Made by a program: the position numbers and the translations under genes
Shown: in pieces, positions 49,542 to 59,678 of the stretch
Layout: every line of letters starts with the position of its first letter
How positions within the stretch are numbered: the stretch's first letter is position 1
Source: Bacillus subtilis
Lineage (GTDB): Bacteria; Pseudomonadota; Alphaproteobacteria; Rhizobiales; Rhizobiaceae
Assembly: GCA_021733665.1 (NCBI GenBank)
Contig: JAHREI010000004.1
Coordinates: 248,001-312,000 of the forward strand
Direction of reading: 5' to 3'
Length of the DNA: 64,000 bases
Notes under the pieces: model-generated
Told to the model about the DNA's origin: nothing
The model's input: only the letters and a program-made list of their open reading frames with translations
Databases searched by the model: none

Positions 49542-50365
49542 TGTCAGTTGTTATTTCTCAAAATATTGCTCTTACACAGCTGGAAAGCGGTGGAGCGAAT
49601 AAACCTCTGATTGGTTGGCATAACCTGGTGCAAAGGAGCAATATCCGGGCAGATGTCGAGGATCAGTATTTTCCTGCGATTAATCTGGCCAATCCTTCAA
49701 CCGCACAGCAATGGCGTTCAACGGCTAAAACAGAACAGTCGCTTTATGTGAGTGTTCAATCAACCGAACCGGTGGATTATATCGCTATTGCCCGTCATAA
49801 TTTTGGAAGCAGCGCTGCAGCTGTTTCTGTTGAAGTGCGTTCTTCAGATCATCCGGACGAGTGGCGGGTGGTGTTCACCGAAACTATTTTGCCGGATGAC
49901 AGCCCTGCTATTTTGCGCTTTGAACCGGTCATCGCCTTAGAGGTGGCCGTCCGGATTAAACCGGCATTTTCCCCGCCACGAATTGGCGTGCTTTACGCCG
50001 GCCGGCTGACTGTCATGCAGCATGGGATGGCACAAGGTGTAACTGCACTGCCATATGCATATGACACTGAGGTGGTGACCGGACAGGCCGAGAGTGGTGA
50101 TTATCTCGGGCGCATTGTTACGGGACAATCAAAATCCCTGAGCTTCGAGTTCGAATATATCAGCTACAAGTGGTTCCGGCAGCATCTGGACGGATTTGCA
50201 AACGCTTCCATGGCGAAGCCTTTTTTCTTCGCGTGGCTTCCCCAGGAGTTTCCCCGTGATTGCGGATTTGGCTGGTTGGAAAGCGATATCCAACCCGTCA
50301 CGGAGCGGTTTGAGAACGAGCTCATTGTGAGTTTCTCCCTGCAAATAAGAGCGATAGCCGTATGA
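49541..50365 (+). CDS. Tail tip / distal tail protein
   Basis: A 274-aa protein coupled to the tape-measure stop (TAATG). Beta-rich, with LANPSTAQQWRSTAKTEQSL, DYIAIARHNFGSSAAAVSVE and a C-terminal block (FFFAWLPQEFPRDCGFGW). This is the usual hypothetical tail protein of alphaproteobacterial siphoviruses, in the place of distal tail protein; carbohydrate-binding folds are possible for the N-terminal half. Confidence 0.65.
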   Translation: MSVVISQNIALTQLESGGANKPLIGWHNLVQRSNIRADVEDQYFPAINLANPSTAQQWRSTAKTEQSLYVSVQSTEPVDYIAIARHNFGSSAAAVSVEVRSSDHPDEWRVVFTETILPDDSPAILRFEPVIALEVAVRIKPAFSPPRIGVLYAGRLTVMQHGMAQGVTALPYAYDTEVVTGQAESGDYLGRIVTGQSKSLSFEFEYISYKWFRQHLDGFANASMAKPFFFAWLPQEFPRDCGFGWLESDIQPVTERFENELIVSFSLQIRAIAV

Positions 50366-52551
50366 AACGACTGACCTTCATTGAGATTGATCTGGATTAC
50401 TGTGCTCTTCGTTTTGGTGAGGGCGCTTGTAATGCTACTGCCGGAGAGAAATGCTTTAACACCAAGGCGACTTGCAAGGCGCGGCCGCGTTTTGTGAATG
50501 AGCCTGTGACGCTACGCTTTGCCATAGGTACAAGTTATCTGCCTGAGAGCGGTATCGATTATACGGCGGCCTGTATCGAGGATATCTCCTTCATGCCGGC
50601 AACAGTTTCGCTTGGCGAAAATCTTGGCACGAGAGCGTCTTTGGATGTCACGATGAGTGATTTTCTGTATCCGGATACGGGGAAAGGCTTCGATAAATAT
50701 GTGCAGGAGCGCAGCTATGATCCTTTTGAGAAAGGGACATTCTGGGGGAAGTTTCGCGCCCGCCATCCTTATCTGCGCGGACGGGCAATCCGGCTGATCC
50801 GCGGGGAGCTCGGACAGTCTCTTGAGCAGATGGAAACCCGTCACTTTGTGATGGAGAGCTTTCAAAGCGCTTCACTTGACGGCCGGTATAAGATTGTCGC
50901 TAAAGACGCTTTGAAAATGGCTGACGGTGACAGAGCAAAGGCACCAGTGGTTTCCCGAGGGTTTATTGTATCGGGTATCACAGCGAGCGCTACGACGGCC
51001 GTTATTGCACCTGTCGGTATCGGAGATCTGGAATATCCGCAGTCAGGTGTGGTGAATATCGCGGGTAAGGAGATCTGTTATTTCACCCGTTCAGGAGACA
51101 CACTCGCACTGACCCGAGGGCAGGAAGGCACTCAGGCTATTGAGCACAAGGCGCAAGATCGTGTTCAGGTCTGTATCCGCTACAATGGTCAGGATCCGGC
51201 AGATATCATTCGTGATCTGTTCGTGAATTATGCCGGTGTGCCGGCTGAGTATATCCTGCTTGATAACTGGAAAGCGGAGACCGGTGCGTTCCTGCGCCGG
51301 CTCTATACCCGAATTATTGCTGAACCGACTGCCGTTGATAAACTGGTATCAGAACTTATCGAACAGGCGGCTTTGTCTGTATGGTGGGATGATGTCAGCC
51401 GGACGATCCGTCTCGCGGTTTTGCGCAAGATCGAAACGGATGCTGCAGTGTTTGATGACAGCAGTATTCTCAAAGGTTCGCTTCAGATTACTGAACAGCC
51501 GCAGCGCCGCTTGTCTCAGGTCAGTACATATTTCGGTATCACCAGTCCGCTGAGTAAGGCGTCTGAGCCTACATCTTATCACTCAATGCAGTTTGATGTG
51601 AACTTAGAGGCGGAGGATGATTATGGCGGTGCAGCAATCAAAACAATCTATTCGTCATGGGTACCGCGCTTCGGCCGGCCGATTGCTCAGCGTGTGAATG
51701 AAATCATGCTCGGCCGGTTTGTGGATCCGCCACGGCAGTTCCGGTTTAGCACTTTTCTCGATCCTGATATTCAGCCGCCGGTTCTTGGTCGCGGCTACCG
51801 GTTATTTGCACGTCCGCTTCAAAATGCTGCGGGTGATCAGGAGGCTGTACCGATCCAGATCACACGGCTTCTTCCGACCGACACCGGCTTTGACATAACC
51901 GCAGACGAAATGCGCTTCGTTGAGTTCTCAAGTGAAGATCTGGATAACCGCACCATCATTATCGACAGCAATACGCTGAACTTTAACTGGCGCGTGGCTT
52001 ATGATCAGCTGTATCCGGCGCCGACCGCTAATGATGATATCGTTTGTATTGTTTCTGCTGGTGTCATTGTTGGCTCGCAGAGTGTTTACCAGCCGGCATT
52101 CGATGTTGGTAACTGGCCATCCGGATGTAAGCTGACCTTGCAGGTTAAAGGCCGCATTCAGGGTAAAGGCGGTAATGGTGCTTTCATAAACCCTGATATT
52201 CAAGCTGAAACTGGTGGTGATGCCCTCTACACACGTTATCCCGTTCGCTTGAAAGATAATCATCAGATATGGAGCGGTGGTGGCGGTGGTCTTGTGCAAA
52301 CTGCCGGTGGTGGTTTCCGCTATGGCGGTGGCGGCGGGCAAGGGTATCTCGCCGGATCGCAGATGCTGAGCAATCTTGCAGCAAGCGCAGAACAACCGGG
52401 AATGCCTTTAATAGGATATCCCGGTGGTGCTGCAGGACAGGCAGGTGGTGGCGGTAACCCCTTTGCAGACTGTGGCAAGGCAATCAACGGACATTCATTT
52501 ATTATTTTCGACGGTGGTCAGGGCGATATTCGCGGGCCACGTGTGAACTGA
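50362..52551 (+). CDS. Tail hub/central fibre protein with Gly-rich C-terminus
   Basis: A 729-aa protein. N-terminal part: a Cys-rich region (DLDYCALRFGEGACNAT, CFNTKATCKARPRF) that recurs in this phage family. Middle: hub-like domain with FIVSGITASATTAVIAPVG, NIAGKEICYF and ADIIRDLFVNYAGVPAEYI. From about residue 640 the chain is Gly-rich (GGGGGLVQTAGGGFRYGGGG), as in polyglycine-II adhesins at phage tail tips. It starts 4 nt before the previous stop. Probable receptor contact. Confidence 0.75.
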   Translation: MKRLTFIEIDLDYCALRFGEGACNATAGEKCFNTKATCKARPRFVNEPVTLRFAIGTSYLPESGIDYTAACIEDISFMPATVSLGENLGTRASLDVTMSDFLYPDTGKGFDKYVQERSYDPFEKGTFWGKFRARHPYLRGRAIRLIRGELGQSLEQMETRHFVMESFQSASLDGRYKIVAKDALKMADGDRAKAPVVSRGFIVSGITASATTAVIAPVGIGDLEYPQSGVVNIAGKEICYFTRSGDTLALTRGQEGTQAIEHKAQDRVQVCIRYNGQDPADIIRDLFVNYAGVPAEYILLDNWKAETGAFLRRLYTRIIAEPTAVDKLVSELIEQAALSVWWDDVSRTIRLAVLRKIETDAAVFDDSSILKGSLQITEQPQRRLSQVSTYFGITSPLSKASEPTSYHSMQFDVNLEAEDDYGGAAIKTIYSSWVPRFGRPIAQRVNEIMLGRFVDPPRQFRFSTFLDPDIQPPVLGRGYRLFARPLQNAAGDQEAVPIQITRLLPTDTGFDITADEMRFVEFSSEDLDNRTIIIDSNTLNFNWRVAYDQLYPAPTANDDIVCIVSAGVIVGSQSVYQPAFDVGNWPSGCKLTLQVKGRIQGKGGNGAFINPDIQAETGGDALYTRYPVRLKDNHQIWSGGGGGLVQTAGGGFRYGGGGGQGYLAGSQMLSNLAASAEQPGMPLIGYPGGAAGQAGGGGNPFADCGKAINGHSFIIFDGGQGDIRGPRVN

Positions 52552-52563
52552 CGGGATTGAGCT

Positions 52564-53661
52564 ATGGCATTTGCAAAGTGGCATTCAACCATCACTGATT
52601 TGCAGGGCAATGTTATTCCCCGTGCATTTGTGACTGTACGGGATGAAGCGACCGGTGCTTTGGCCGTACTGTACGAGGATCGGGAAGGCGCCACCGGTCT
52701 TGGTAATCCGTTTCAGGCTAATAGCGAAGGACTGGCAAGCTTTCATGTGCGTGGCGGCGCTTATCATATCGCAGCCTCTTTCCAAGGCTCAGTGCGTGAA
52801 TGGCGCTATGTTGGTATCGGTACTGCTCAGGAGCTGGATGCGGGCGCTTATGGTGCAGCGATTGGCTGGGATGCAACGGAATTAACGCCGGACGGTCTGA
52901 CTAAACATAGCGGTGCTGTCACAGGGTTTCGTGTGTTGATTATCGATACCGGGGATCAGCGTGCAGCTGTTTATGAGAAAATTGCAAATGGCTGGAGCTC
53001 GCCGATCTATCTTACAGGCACACAAGGCAAAGACGGGGCTCCGGTACGATTGTCTATCGGTACTGTGGCTACAGGTGATACTCCATCAGCAACAATTACA
53101 GGAGAAAGCCCGGATCAGGTGCTTAATCTTGTTTTGGTTCCAGGACCCGTTGGTGATGTTACTCCGGCAGCACTTGCAGCTCAGACCGGAGCGAAAAAAG
53201 CTGAGAATAATGCAGCTGCAAGCGACCGGTCTGCAGCACAACATGCAGCGGATGCAGAAGCCTCGCAGATGCTGGCGGATCAGCAGGTAGTCTTTGCTCG
53301 TGAATGGGCTCAGGCATCGGTTGATGAGCTGGTGGATGATGGTGAACATCAAGGGTTCTCAGCTCGGCACTGGGCTGAAAAAGCAAGAGAGAATGCTGGT
53401 AGCGGCGTAAAAAGCGTAAACGGTCACAGAGAGACCGAAGTTCATCTGACGGCTGCTGATGTTGGCGCGGCCACAACAGAACAAGGTGAGTTAGCGGAAA
53501 CCGCTGTACAGCCGGAAGACTTGAACAATTATTACACCAAACAGGAAATTGACCAGCTGCTCAGTGATTATGCGAAGAGCGCAAACCCTCAGTTCACAGG
53601 AACTGTGAGAATTGACGGAGACCTCATGGCAAGTGGTGACATCGGAGCCAATATATCATGA
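52564..53661 (+). CDS. Tail fibre-like protein with collagen-like/coiled region
   Basis: A 365-aa protein. The first 80 residues form a beta domain (ITDLQGNVIPRAFVTVRDEA); then LTGTQGKDGAPVRLSIGTVA, a helical region rich in Ala and Gln (ALAAQTGAKKAENNAAASDR, AQHAADAEASQMLADQQVVF), and the phage_fibre-type end NNYYTKQEIDQLLSDYAKSANPQ by position 320-342, also seen in other tail fibres. Next to two Gly-rich tip proteins. Confidence 0.75.
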   Translation: MAFAKWHSTITDLQGNVIPRAFVTVRDEATGALAVLYEDREGATGLGNPFQANSEGLASFHVRGGAYHIAASFQGSVREWRYVGIGTAQELDAGAYGAAIGWDATELTPDGLTKHSGAVTGFRVLIIDTGDQRAAVYEKIANGWSSPIYLTGTQGKDGAPVRLSIGTVATGDTPSATITGESPDQVLNLVLVPGPVGDVTPAALAAQTGAKKAENNAAASDRSAAQHAADAEASQMLADQQVVFAREWAQASVDELVDDGEHQGFSARHWAEKARENAGSGVKSVNGHRETEVHLTAADVGAATTEQGELAETAVQPEDLNNYYTKQEIDQLLSDYAKSANPQFTGTVRIDGDLMASGDIGANIS

Positions 53662-54764
53662 CGCTACCTCTTTCCGGTATGATGACGGCAGCGATGATTA
53701 ATGCAGAATTAGGGCGCGCTTCCAACGCCCCTTTTTCTTTAAATGATCCTGCTGTCCGAGCCTTAGCTGAAAAACCATTAGGGAAGATCATGTTCAGCGA
53801 CTTCTATGGCAAGACCAATGAGCTCGTTGTTAAAGTCACAAGCGCCACGCAATATAACACCCTGATTAAGAGCTTTTTCACGCCCGATGACTGGGCAAGT
53901 GACAAGGCTAAAAGGCTTATTATCAGTGGTGTTGATTTTGGCAGCATGTCGGGAGAAGCCGCATTAGCCATTACAGATGCAGTATCAGGGCAAGCCGGAT
54001 CTTTCGGCGGTAAACTGACACTTGAGATTGAGGCCGGAGCCTTCATATCGGGGAATGGCGGTAAATGGTCGCCAGCGGGTTCAGGCAATGGCGGGGTTGC
54101 TCTTCATGCTAATTTTAAAGGCAAAGACGGCAACAATCTTCAGCTGATCAATAAAGGGATTCTTCGTGGTGGCGGCGGATCCGGCGGACAAGGCGGGAAG
54201 GGCGGCGGTGGGTACTACGTTCAGAGCACAACAGTCAGAGAGCCTCAGGCAGGCGATTATTACATTGAAGGTGCTACAGGCGCCTATATGTGGATACAAT
54301 TCAGAACCGGTATAGACGTATATTGGAACGGTGTCCGTGTTTTTAGCGGCCTCAATGATGGTCAGTCTGTTACGGTCAATGGGATTACTTACTGGCGTGC
54401 CGCAATGCATCATGTTGCCGGAACGACTTTATATTATTATATCAACAGAACATTCCAGCAAAACCAGAATGTTTATACCGATGGCGGTATCGGTGGTGCA
54501 GGTGGCATAGGGCAAGGTTTTAATACTATTCCGGCTGCTGGTGCAGCTGGTAGCGCCGGTGGAACGAATGCCGGCCGCGGTGGTGCTGGCGGGCATGGTG
54601 GTACGTGGGGAAGTTCAGGAGCCAATGGTGTTACCGGTATAAACGGTAACAACGGTAATGGTTTGGCTGGTGCATCGGGCGGTATAGCCGGCGCTGCAAT
54701 CGACGGCATAGCAAATGTCGACCTTATCGAAAGCAGCGGACAACTTATTGGCCGTCAGGGGTAA
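53658..54764 (+). CDS. Gly-rich tail tip/receptor-binding protein
   Basis: A 368-aa protein. N-terminus (LPLSGMMTAAMINAELGRAS, then KIMFSDFYGKTN) is a known phage tail-tip anchoring motif. The centre has GGGGSGGQGGKGGGGYYVQS and the C-terminal 90 residues are strongly Gly-rich (GGIGGAGGIGQGF, GGAGGHGGTWGSSGANG). This predicts a polyglycine-II helix sandwich, as in phage S16 gp38-like adhesins, that binds host surface. Last structural gene before the cargo region. Confidence 0.75.
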   Translation: MTLPLSGMMTAAMINAELGRASNAPFSLNDPAVRALAEKPLGKIMFSDFYGKTNELVVKVTSATQYNTLIKSFFTPDDWASDKAKRLIISGVDFGSMSGEAALAITDAVSGQAGSFGGKLTLEIEAGAFISGNGGKWSPAGSGNGGVALHANFKGKDGNNLQLINKGILRGGGGSGGQGGKGGGGYYVQSTTVREPQAGDYYIEGATGAYMWIQFRTGIDVYWNGVRVFSGLNDGQSVTVNGITYWRAAMHHVAGTTLYYYINRTFQQNQNVYTDGGIGGAGGIGQGFNTIPAAGAAGSAGGTNAGRGGAGGHGGTWGSSGANGVTGINGNNGNGLAGASGGIAGAAIDGIANVDLIESSGQLIGRQG

Positions 54765-55174
54765 ACATAAATGGATAAAACTGGGACAACTGTCGCGGCA
54801 ATCCTGCAGGTCTTCATTTTGGTCAATTGAAGCAGGTTTTGACTGTGCGTTGTGTGCTTTAAAATTCTAATATAAAAATAATAAAAATGCTTTTTATATT
54901 GACTTTTGTTGTGTTATATAAATCCATGTATAGCGCGTTTCGTTGCGCATGGGTTTTCAAGTATAGATTACGAATTATTGTCGTAATATTAGTAAATTAA
55001 AAAACTATGTCTATTTTCGCAATGTTAAAACTGATTTTTGCGAAATTATTCATGGTGTAATTTTATTTCATTTGATTTATTTGTAAAGTAAACAATATTT
55101 TGTGTTGATTATTAGTGCTTTGATTGGATGTAAGAGTTGTAATTTGTCTTTCAATGTGTCGAGGGGGCACGATT
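54765..55174. other. AT-rich intergenic region after the tail operon
   Basis: About 400 very AT-rich bases without a gene. No terminator hairpin with a clear T run was found. It contains the autotransporter promoter, probably in the last 150 bases. Confidence 0.45.
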
Positions 55175-58100
55175 TTGACGCCATTAAAACATTCATTTGA
55201 TAACTCTTCTAAGGAAAATACTTTTATCTACCGTGGTGGGCGCATCACCAAATGGCGGGGCAAAGTTGCTTCGGTTGCAGGATTCTATAGTTCTGTTGCC
55301 ATTTTGGCGATGGGTGGAATAACTATGCCATCGCTGCTTCCCTGGACAGAAATCGCCAACTCAGCATGGGCTGCCTGTACCATTCAACCTGATAGCAGTT
55401 ACCTGTGCTCTGGTGGTTCCGCTGGCGAAATGATAATTGACACAAGCCCGCTAACAATTATCGCGGATGGCACATTCAATGCTCATAATCCCGGAGGGGA
55501 GGGGCTAATTATTAGCTCCGCGGATGGCGGCATCAATTTCACTCAGCAAAGCGGCAGCGCTATTACCGGTTCAACATCGGGTGTTTTTGCCGATTCAGAT
55601 ATGCCTGGCTCTCTTGATTTAACCCTTTCGGGGAATGTCACAGGGGAGAGTGAAGCCGCAATTTGGGCTATAAACAGATCTTCATCCAGCAATGTCTCGG
55701 TAACTCAGGAAGCGGGAAGTACAGTAACCGGTTACACACACGGTGTACGGATCGATAACTATGGTACTGGGTCATCTACAATTACAACATCAGGAACAAT
55801 CGTTCAAACGCAGACTGGTGCGGCTAATTTCGATACCTATGGTGTTTACGCCTATAATGCAGCTTCCGCGACCGATATAACCCTTACACAGAAGGCCGGA
55901 TCAATTTCTGCTAACTGGTTCGGTATGTTTGCTAACAATCGCGGGATCGGGTCTACAACTATCATCAGTTCCGGTGATGTCACGGCAATAGAACGTGCCG
56001 GGCTGTATGCCTATAATGCGGGTACTGCAAAAAACATTGTCATAGAGCAGACCGGAGGCACGGTTAAAGGCGGTACTTATGGTGTTTTTTCAGATAATGA
56101 CGGAACCGGCTCAAATACAGTTACATTAGCCGGAGTAGTGAGTGCCACAGGTGCTTATGGCGTTTCTGCCACCAATGCTAATAGCGCTACTGATCTTATC
56201 GTTAATCAAAAAGCAGGTGCGGTCACTGGCCAGAATTACGGTATCTATGCTTCAAACGCTGGAACAGGGGTAACAAGAGTTACAGTGGCCGGTGATGTCA
56301 GCGGGGCAGGTGGATATGGTATTGCAGCACTAGGTGAAGCGAGCACAACTGGTGTTACTGTAAAGCAGACGGCCGGCTCTGTAATAGGTAAAACCGGTAT
56401 TTTGCTTTCAAATAAAGGTGCGGGTGCATCCTTAGTCAGCGTTGTTGGAAAAGTGACTGGCGGCGAAGGTGCAGGTATCCAAACAATAGCATCTAATGGT
56501 GCTACTATTGATATCGCATCTAGCGCGAAGCTTACTGCATCGTCGGGAATAGCCATACGAGATGGTGGTGTATCTGGTAATCCAGCCGCGTCGGATACAG
56601 TTGGTGGCAATGTCATTGTTAATACCGCTGGCACTATCACCGGAGACGCAATCCTTGGCCTTGGTGATGACACGTTTAATCTAACCGGTGGCACCTATAC
56701 AGGTAATATTTACGGTGATGACAGGGATGATGCTCAGAGTAATGATGGCATTGCCAATCATGAAGGTAATGACGCCTTCAACTGGACTGCAGGTAAACTA
56801 ACAGGCGGTTTTTACGGGCAGGATGGTTCTGATACCGCGATGGTAAGTGCATCGGCCTATGATGGTTCGCAAGTTCTTGATGGCGGAGACGATACCTCAA
56901 TTGCCGATGGTATGATTGACACGCTTACACTCAAGGGTGTGGCAGCGACTACGAATGGCGGCAAGATTACTAATTGGGAAATTGTCAAACTAGATAGTAC
57001 AAATTTATCCATCAGCGATGGATCGTGGCATGTCGGAGAGCCTGACGAAGAAACGACCGGAGTGTTCCTGAACAACGGATCTACACTGGATGGTATGTCG
57101 TCCCTCGACTTTAACGGCAACATGACAATTGACACAACGTCGACGTTCGTAGGTACAGGTGGCGGCACAGGTCTATATTCATTTAGTGGCGATGTTACGA
57201 ATGCAGGTACAATCACTACAATGGGTGATGCCGCCGGCGATGTTATAAACATTGGTGGAAATTATTACGGGAATGGCGGTCAGATGCTGTTCGATGTTGT
57301 TCTTGGCAATGATAGTTCAAAAACAGATATGGCCATCATTGGTGGCGATACGTCTGGCATTACAAATGTCGGTGTTAACAATGTTGGTGGTGCTGGTGCG
57401 CAGACCAGTGAAGGTATTCGTATCATCGAAGTGAACGGAGCGTCTAACGGTTCATTTTCTCTTATTGGTGATTATAAAATCAACGATAAGTCTGCGGTCG
57501 TAGCAGGCGCATACGCCTATCAGCTTTATCAGGGGGCTACGTCAGCGCCCAATGATGGCAACTGGTATCTGCGCTCGCAATTAAAGCCAACTGAACCGAA
57601 AGAACCACTTTATCAGGCTGGGGTTCCAACCTATGAGGCTTATCCTCAGGCATTGCTAGGTTTAAATGGCGTACCGACATTGCAGCAGCGCGTCGGCAAC
57701 CGCTTTTGGGCAGGCAATGGCAATAAGGTTATTTCGCAAGGTGCCGATCCGGTTGGACAACCCTATGCAGCGCCTGCTGAAGCTGGAGTTGCAATTGAAG
57801 GCAATGGCATTTGGGGCCGCATCGAAGGCACACATAATAGTATTAAGCCACGCTTCTCCACCTCCGGTACCGATTACGATCAGAATGTTTTCAAAATGCA
57901 GGCCGGTATTGATGGCTTGTTGCATGAAGGCGAAAGAGGCAAGCTGATTGGTGGTATCACTGTTCACTATGCCCATGGCAAAACCGACATGGGGTCAATC
58001 TATGGTGATGGTGAAATCAAAACGGATGGCTATGGTTTTGGCGGTACATTGACGTGGTATGGTGAGAACGGTTTCTACCTTGACGGTCAGGGGCAGGTGA

Positions 58101-58639
58101 CATGGTATAAGAGTGATCTGAATTCCATTCTCGCTAATACCAGCCTTGTCGACGGTAATAATGGATTTGGATATACCCTCTCTTTGGAGGGTGGTAAGCG
58201 CATTGCCATTGATCCAGATTGGTCCCTAACACCGCAAGCCCAGTTAGTATATTCCCATGTCGATTACGATACGTTCCCTGATGCATTTGGCACTGATGTC
58301 AGCCTTGATCGCGGAGAAAGCCTGCAAGGCCGTCTCGGCCTGACGCTCGATCACGAAAACTCCTGGCAGAATGATCAAGGCTTGCTTAATCGCACCCATG
58401 TATATGGAATTGCCAATCTCTACTATGAGTTTCTCGATGGAACGAAAGTCGATGTTGGAGGCATAAGTTTTGCGAGTGAAAAAGAACGTTTGTGGGGCGG
58501 GGTAGGTGTTGGCGGTACTTACAACTGGAATGATGATAAGTATTCGATCTACGGCGAAGGTCTGATTAATACTAGTCTAAATAACTTCGGGGACAGCTAC
58601 TCCTTAAAGGGAACAGTTGGTTTCCGCATGAAGTGGTAA
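55175..58639 (+). CDS. Large autotransporter adhesin (type Va)
   Basis: A 1154-aa protein. TTG at 55175 with GAGGGGG 7 nt upstream is the probable start. An extended signal region is followed by a passenger with repeats of about 50 residues (VTQEAGSTVTGYTHGVRI, ITLTQKAGSISANWFGMF, IVIEQTGGTVKGGTYGVF, VNQKAGAVTGQNYGIYA), the usual beta-helix rungs. The C-terminal 280 residues form the beta-barrel (LHEGERGKLIGGITVHYAHG, YSLKGTVGFRMKW, terminal Trp). It would be displayed on the lysogen surface. A cargo gene between tail and lysis modules. Confidence 0.88.
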   Translation: MTPLKHSFDNSSKENTFIYRGGRITKWRGKVASVAGFYSSVAILAMGGITMPSLLPWTEIANSAWAACTIQPDSSYLCSGGSAGEMIIDTSPLTIIADGTFNAHNPGGEGLIISSADGGINFTQQSGSAITGSTSGVFADSDMPGSLDLTLSGNVTGESEAAIWAINRSSSSNVSVTQEAGSTVTGYTHGVRIDNYGTGSSTITTSGTIVQTQTGAANFDTYGVYAYNAASATDITLTQKAGSISANWFGMFANNRGIGSTTIISSGDVTAIERAGLYAYNAGTAKNIVIEQTGGTVKGGTYGVFSDNDGTGSNTVTLAGVVSATGAYGVSATNANSATDLIVNQKAGAVTGQNYGIYASNAGTGVTRVTVAGDVSGAGGYGIAALGEASTTGVTVKQTAGSVIGKTGILLSNKGAGASLVSVVGKVTGGEGAGIQTIASNGATIDIASSAKLTASSGIAIRDGGVSGNPAASDTVGGNVIVNTAGTITGDAILGLGDDTFNLTGGTYTGNIYGDDRDDAQSNDGIANHEGNDAFNWTAGKLTGGFYGQDGSDTAMVSASAYDGSQVLDGGDDTSIADGMIDTLTLKGVAATTNGGKITNWEIVKLDSTNLSISDGSWHVGEPDEETTGVFLNNGSTLDGMSSLDFNGNMTIDTTSTFVGTGGGTGLYSFSGDVTNAGTITTMGDAAGDVINIGGNYYGNGGQMLFDVVLGNDSSKTDMAIIGGDTSGITNVGVNNVGGAGAQTSEGIRIIEVNGASNGSFSLIGDYKINDKSAVVAGAYAYQLYQGATSAPNDGNWYLRSQLKPTEPKEPLYQAGVPTYEAYPQALLGLNGVPTLQQRVGNRFWAGNGNKVISQGADPVGQPYAAPAEAGVAIEGNGIWGRIEGTHNSIKPRFSTSGTDYDQNVFKMQAGIDGLLHEGERGKLIGGITVHYAHGKTDMGSIYGDGEIKTDGYGFGGTLTWYGENGFYLDGQGQVTWYKSDLNSILANTSLVDGNNGFGYTLSLEGGKRIAIDPDWSLTPQAQLVYSHVDYDTFPDAFGTDVSLDRGESLQGRLGLTLDHENSWQNDQGLLNRTHVYGIANLYYEFLDGTKVDVGGISFASEKERLWGGVGVGGTYNWNDDKYSIYGEGLINTSLNNFGDSYSLKGTVGFRMKW

Positions 58640-58701
58640 TAGCCTTCAAAAGCAGGGTATAGCGCGCGACGCTCCTGATTAAATTTCAAATGTAACTATA
58701 T

Positions 58702-58728
58702 AGCCCCGCTCATGCGGGGCTTTTTTTA
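58702..58728 (+). terminator. Intrinsic terminator of the autotransporter gene
   Basis: AGCCCCGC-tcat-GCGGGGCT followed by TTTTTT. One of four very similar hairpins at cargo boundaries. Confidence 0.85.
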
Positions 58729-58859
58729 AAAGTAGCGCCATAGGTGAATGCGCTTTTATTGTTTAGCATTTTTATAAACTGCGGACGCCACGGAAGGGAA
58801 TATTGAGCGAACAACTAAAAGCCCGGGCATTTACGTGCTCGGGCTTAATAACAGACCTA

Positions 58860-59162
58860 TTAGGCTTGTAACTGGCCATTATTGGCTGATGATTGGCTCA
58901 TCCATGGCATAGGAACTTTGGGCTCATCAAGAATGCCACGCTTGCGGGCAAAGCCTTTGATCGCATTTCGTGCGACTTCTAAAGGTTTAACACCATCATG
59001 CGCATCACAGCATGCTTTCCAAGCAGTATCATATATCAAGTCACGATCATCTTCTGGCCATTCATGCAAAAAGATTAGTGCATCATGAATGTTGGCAATT
59101 TCTAACGTCAAATAACTACCGCTCTTAACGAAAACGGGCTTGTCAAACAAACGGTCGCTCAC
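58860..59162 (-). CDS. DUF982 family protein
   Basis: A 100-aa protein. The sequence FDKPVFVKSGSYLTLEIANI, DALIFLHEWPEDDRDLIYDT and AWKACCDAHDGVKPLEVARNAIKGFARKRG (by position 48-77) agree with DUF982, small proteins frequent in Rhizobiales with no known function. Single minus-strand gene between the autotransporter and the small membrane proteins. Confidence 0.85.
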   Translation of the reverse strand: MSDRLFDKPVFVKSGSYLTLEIANIHDALIFLHEWPEDDRDLIYDTAWKACCDAHDGVKPLEVARNAIKGFARKRGILDEPKVPMPWMSQSSANNGQLQA

Positions 59163-59350
59163 AGAAGCCTCCTTAATCCGAACGATGTGTGTTGGTGTGA
59201 CGATCCCGATTTAGTATGCGAAAGGACTATTTCAAGAGCTGAGTGAATTGATAAATTGCGGCGATAAATCTTATCTCTGCCTCATCATGAGTTTATTCGA
59301 CAATGGAACTTTACTCTTACTCTTTTGTTCTGTCGGTGGGAGGAAGTGCT

Positions 59351-59479
59351 ATGGATAGCCAAGATTATGCGTCGGCCTACTATTTGATAGTGCCAATCTT
59401 AGGTGTACCAATCGTCATGTTGGTTTTCTCTATGTGGCAAATGCGAAAAACGTGCTGGCGTGACAGGCATAAAAAATGA
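59351..59479 (+). CDS. 42-aa single-helix membrane protein (paralogue 1)
   Basis: ATG with GGGAGGAAG 5 nt upstream. One transmembrane helix (LIVPILGVPIVMLVFSMW) after YASAYY, then a basic tail (MRKTCWRDRHKK), so C-terminus inside. Similar in plan to the next gene. Confidence 0.55.
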   Translation: MDSQDYASAYYLIVPILGVPIVMLVFSMWQMRKTCWRDRHKK

Positions 59480-59540
59480 TCATGCCATGATGATACGGAA
59501 CTTTCTTAGCTGAATCCTCTTACTTTAGAGGAGGTAAGGT

Positions 59541-59666
59541 ATGAAGGTTTATGAATATATGTCCATTTACAACGGCTCGATTGTCTTAATTACGATTGCG
59601 GTTGTAATGCTAGTGTTTCTAGCCTGGCAATTCCGCAGGCGAAGAAATCGCAATAGAAAACCATGA
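59541..59666 (+). CDS. 41-aa single-helix membrane protein (paralogue 2)
   Basis: ATG with GAGGAGG upstream. YMSIYNGSIVLITIAVVMLV, then FLAWQFRRRRNRNRKP. Shares the SxY start, VMLVF core, WQ and strongly basic tail with the 59351 gene, implying duplication. Ends before a terminator. Unknown; small holin-like or regulator peptides are possibilities. Confidence 0.55.
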   Translation: MKVYEYMSIYNGSIVLITIAVVMLVFLAWQFRRRRNRNRKP

Positions 59667-59678
59667 GAATTTGACGAG

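Noticed and set aside
54473-54709. Pro-rich minus-strand frame opposite the Gly-rich tail protein
   Set aside because: Antisense of glycine codons; not a gene.
56245-57252. Long Pro/Val-rich minus-strand frames inside the autotransporter
   Set aside because: Antisense of Gly/Thr-rich repeats always gives such open frames; no start signals.
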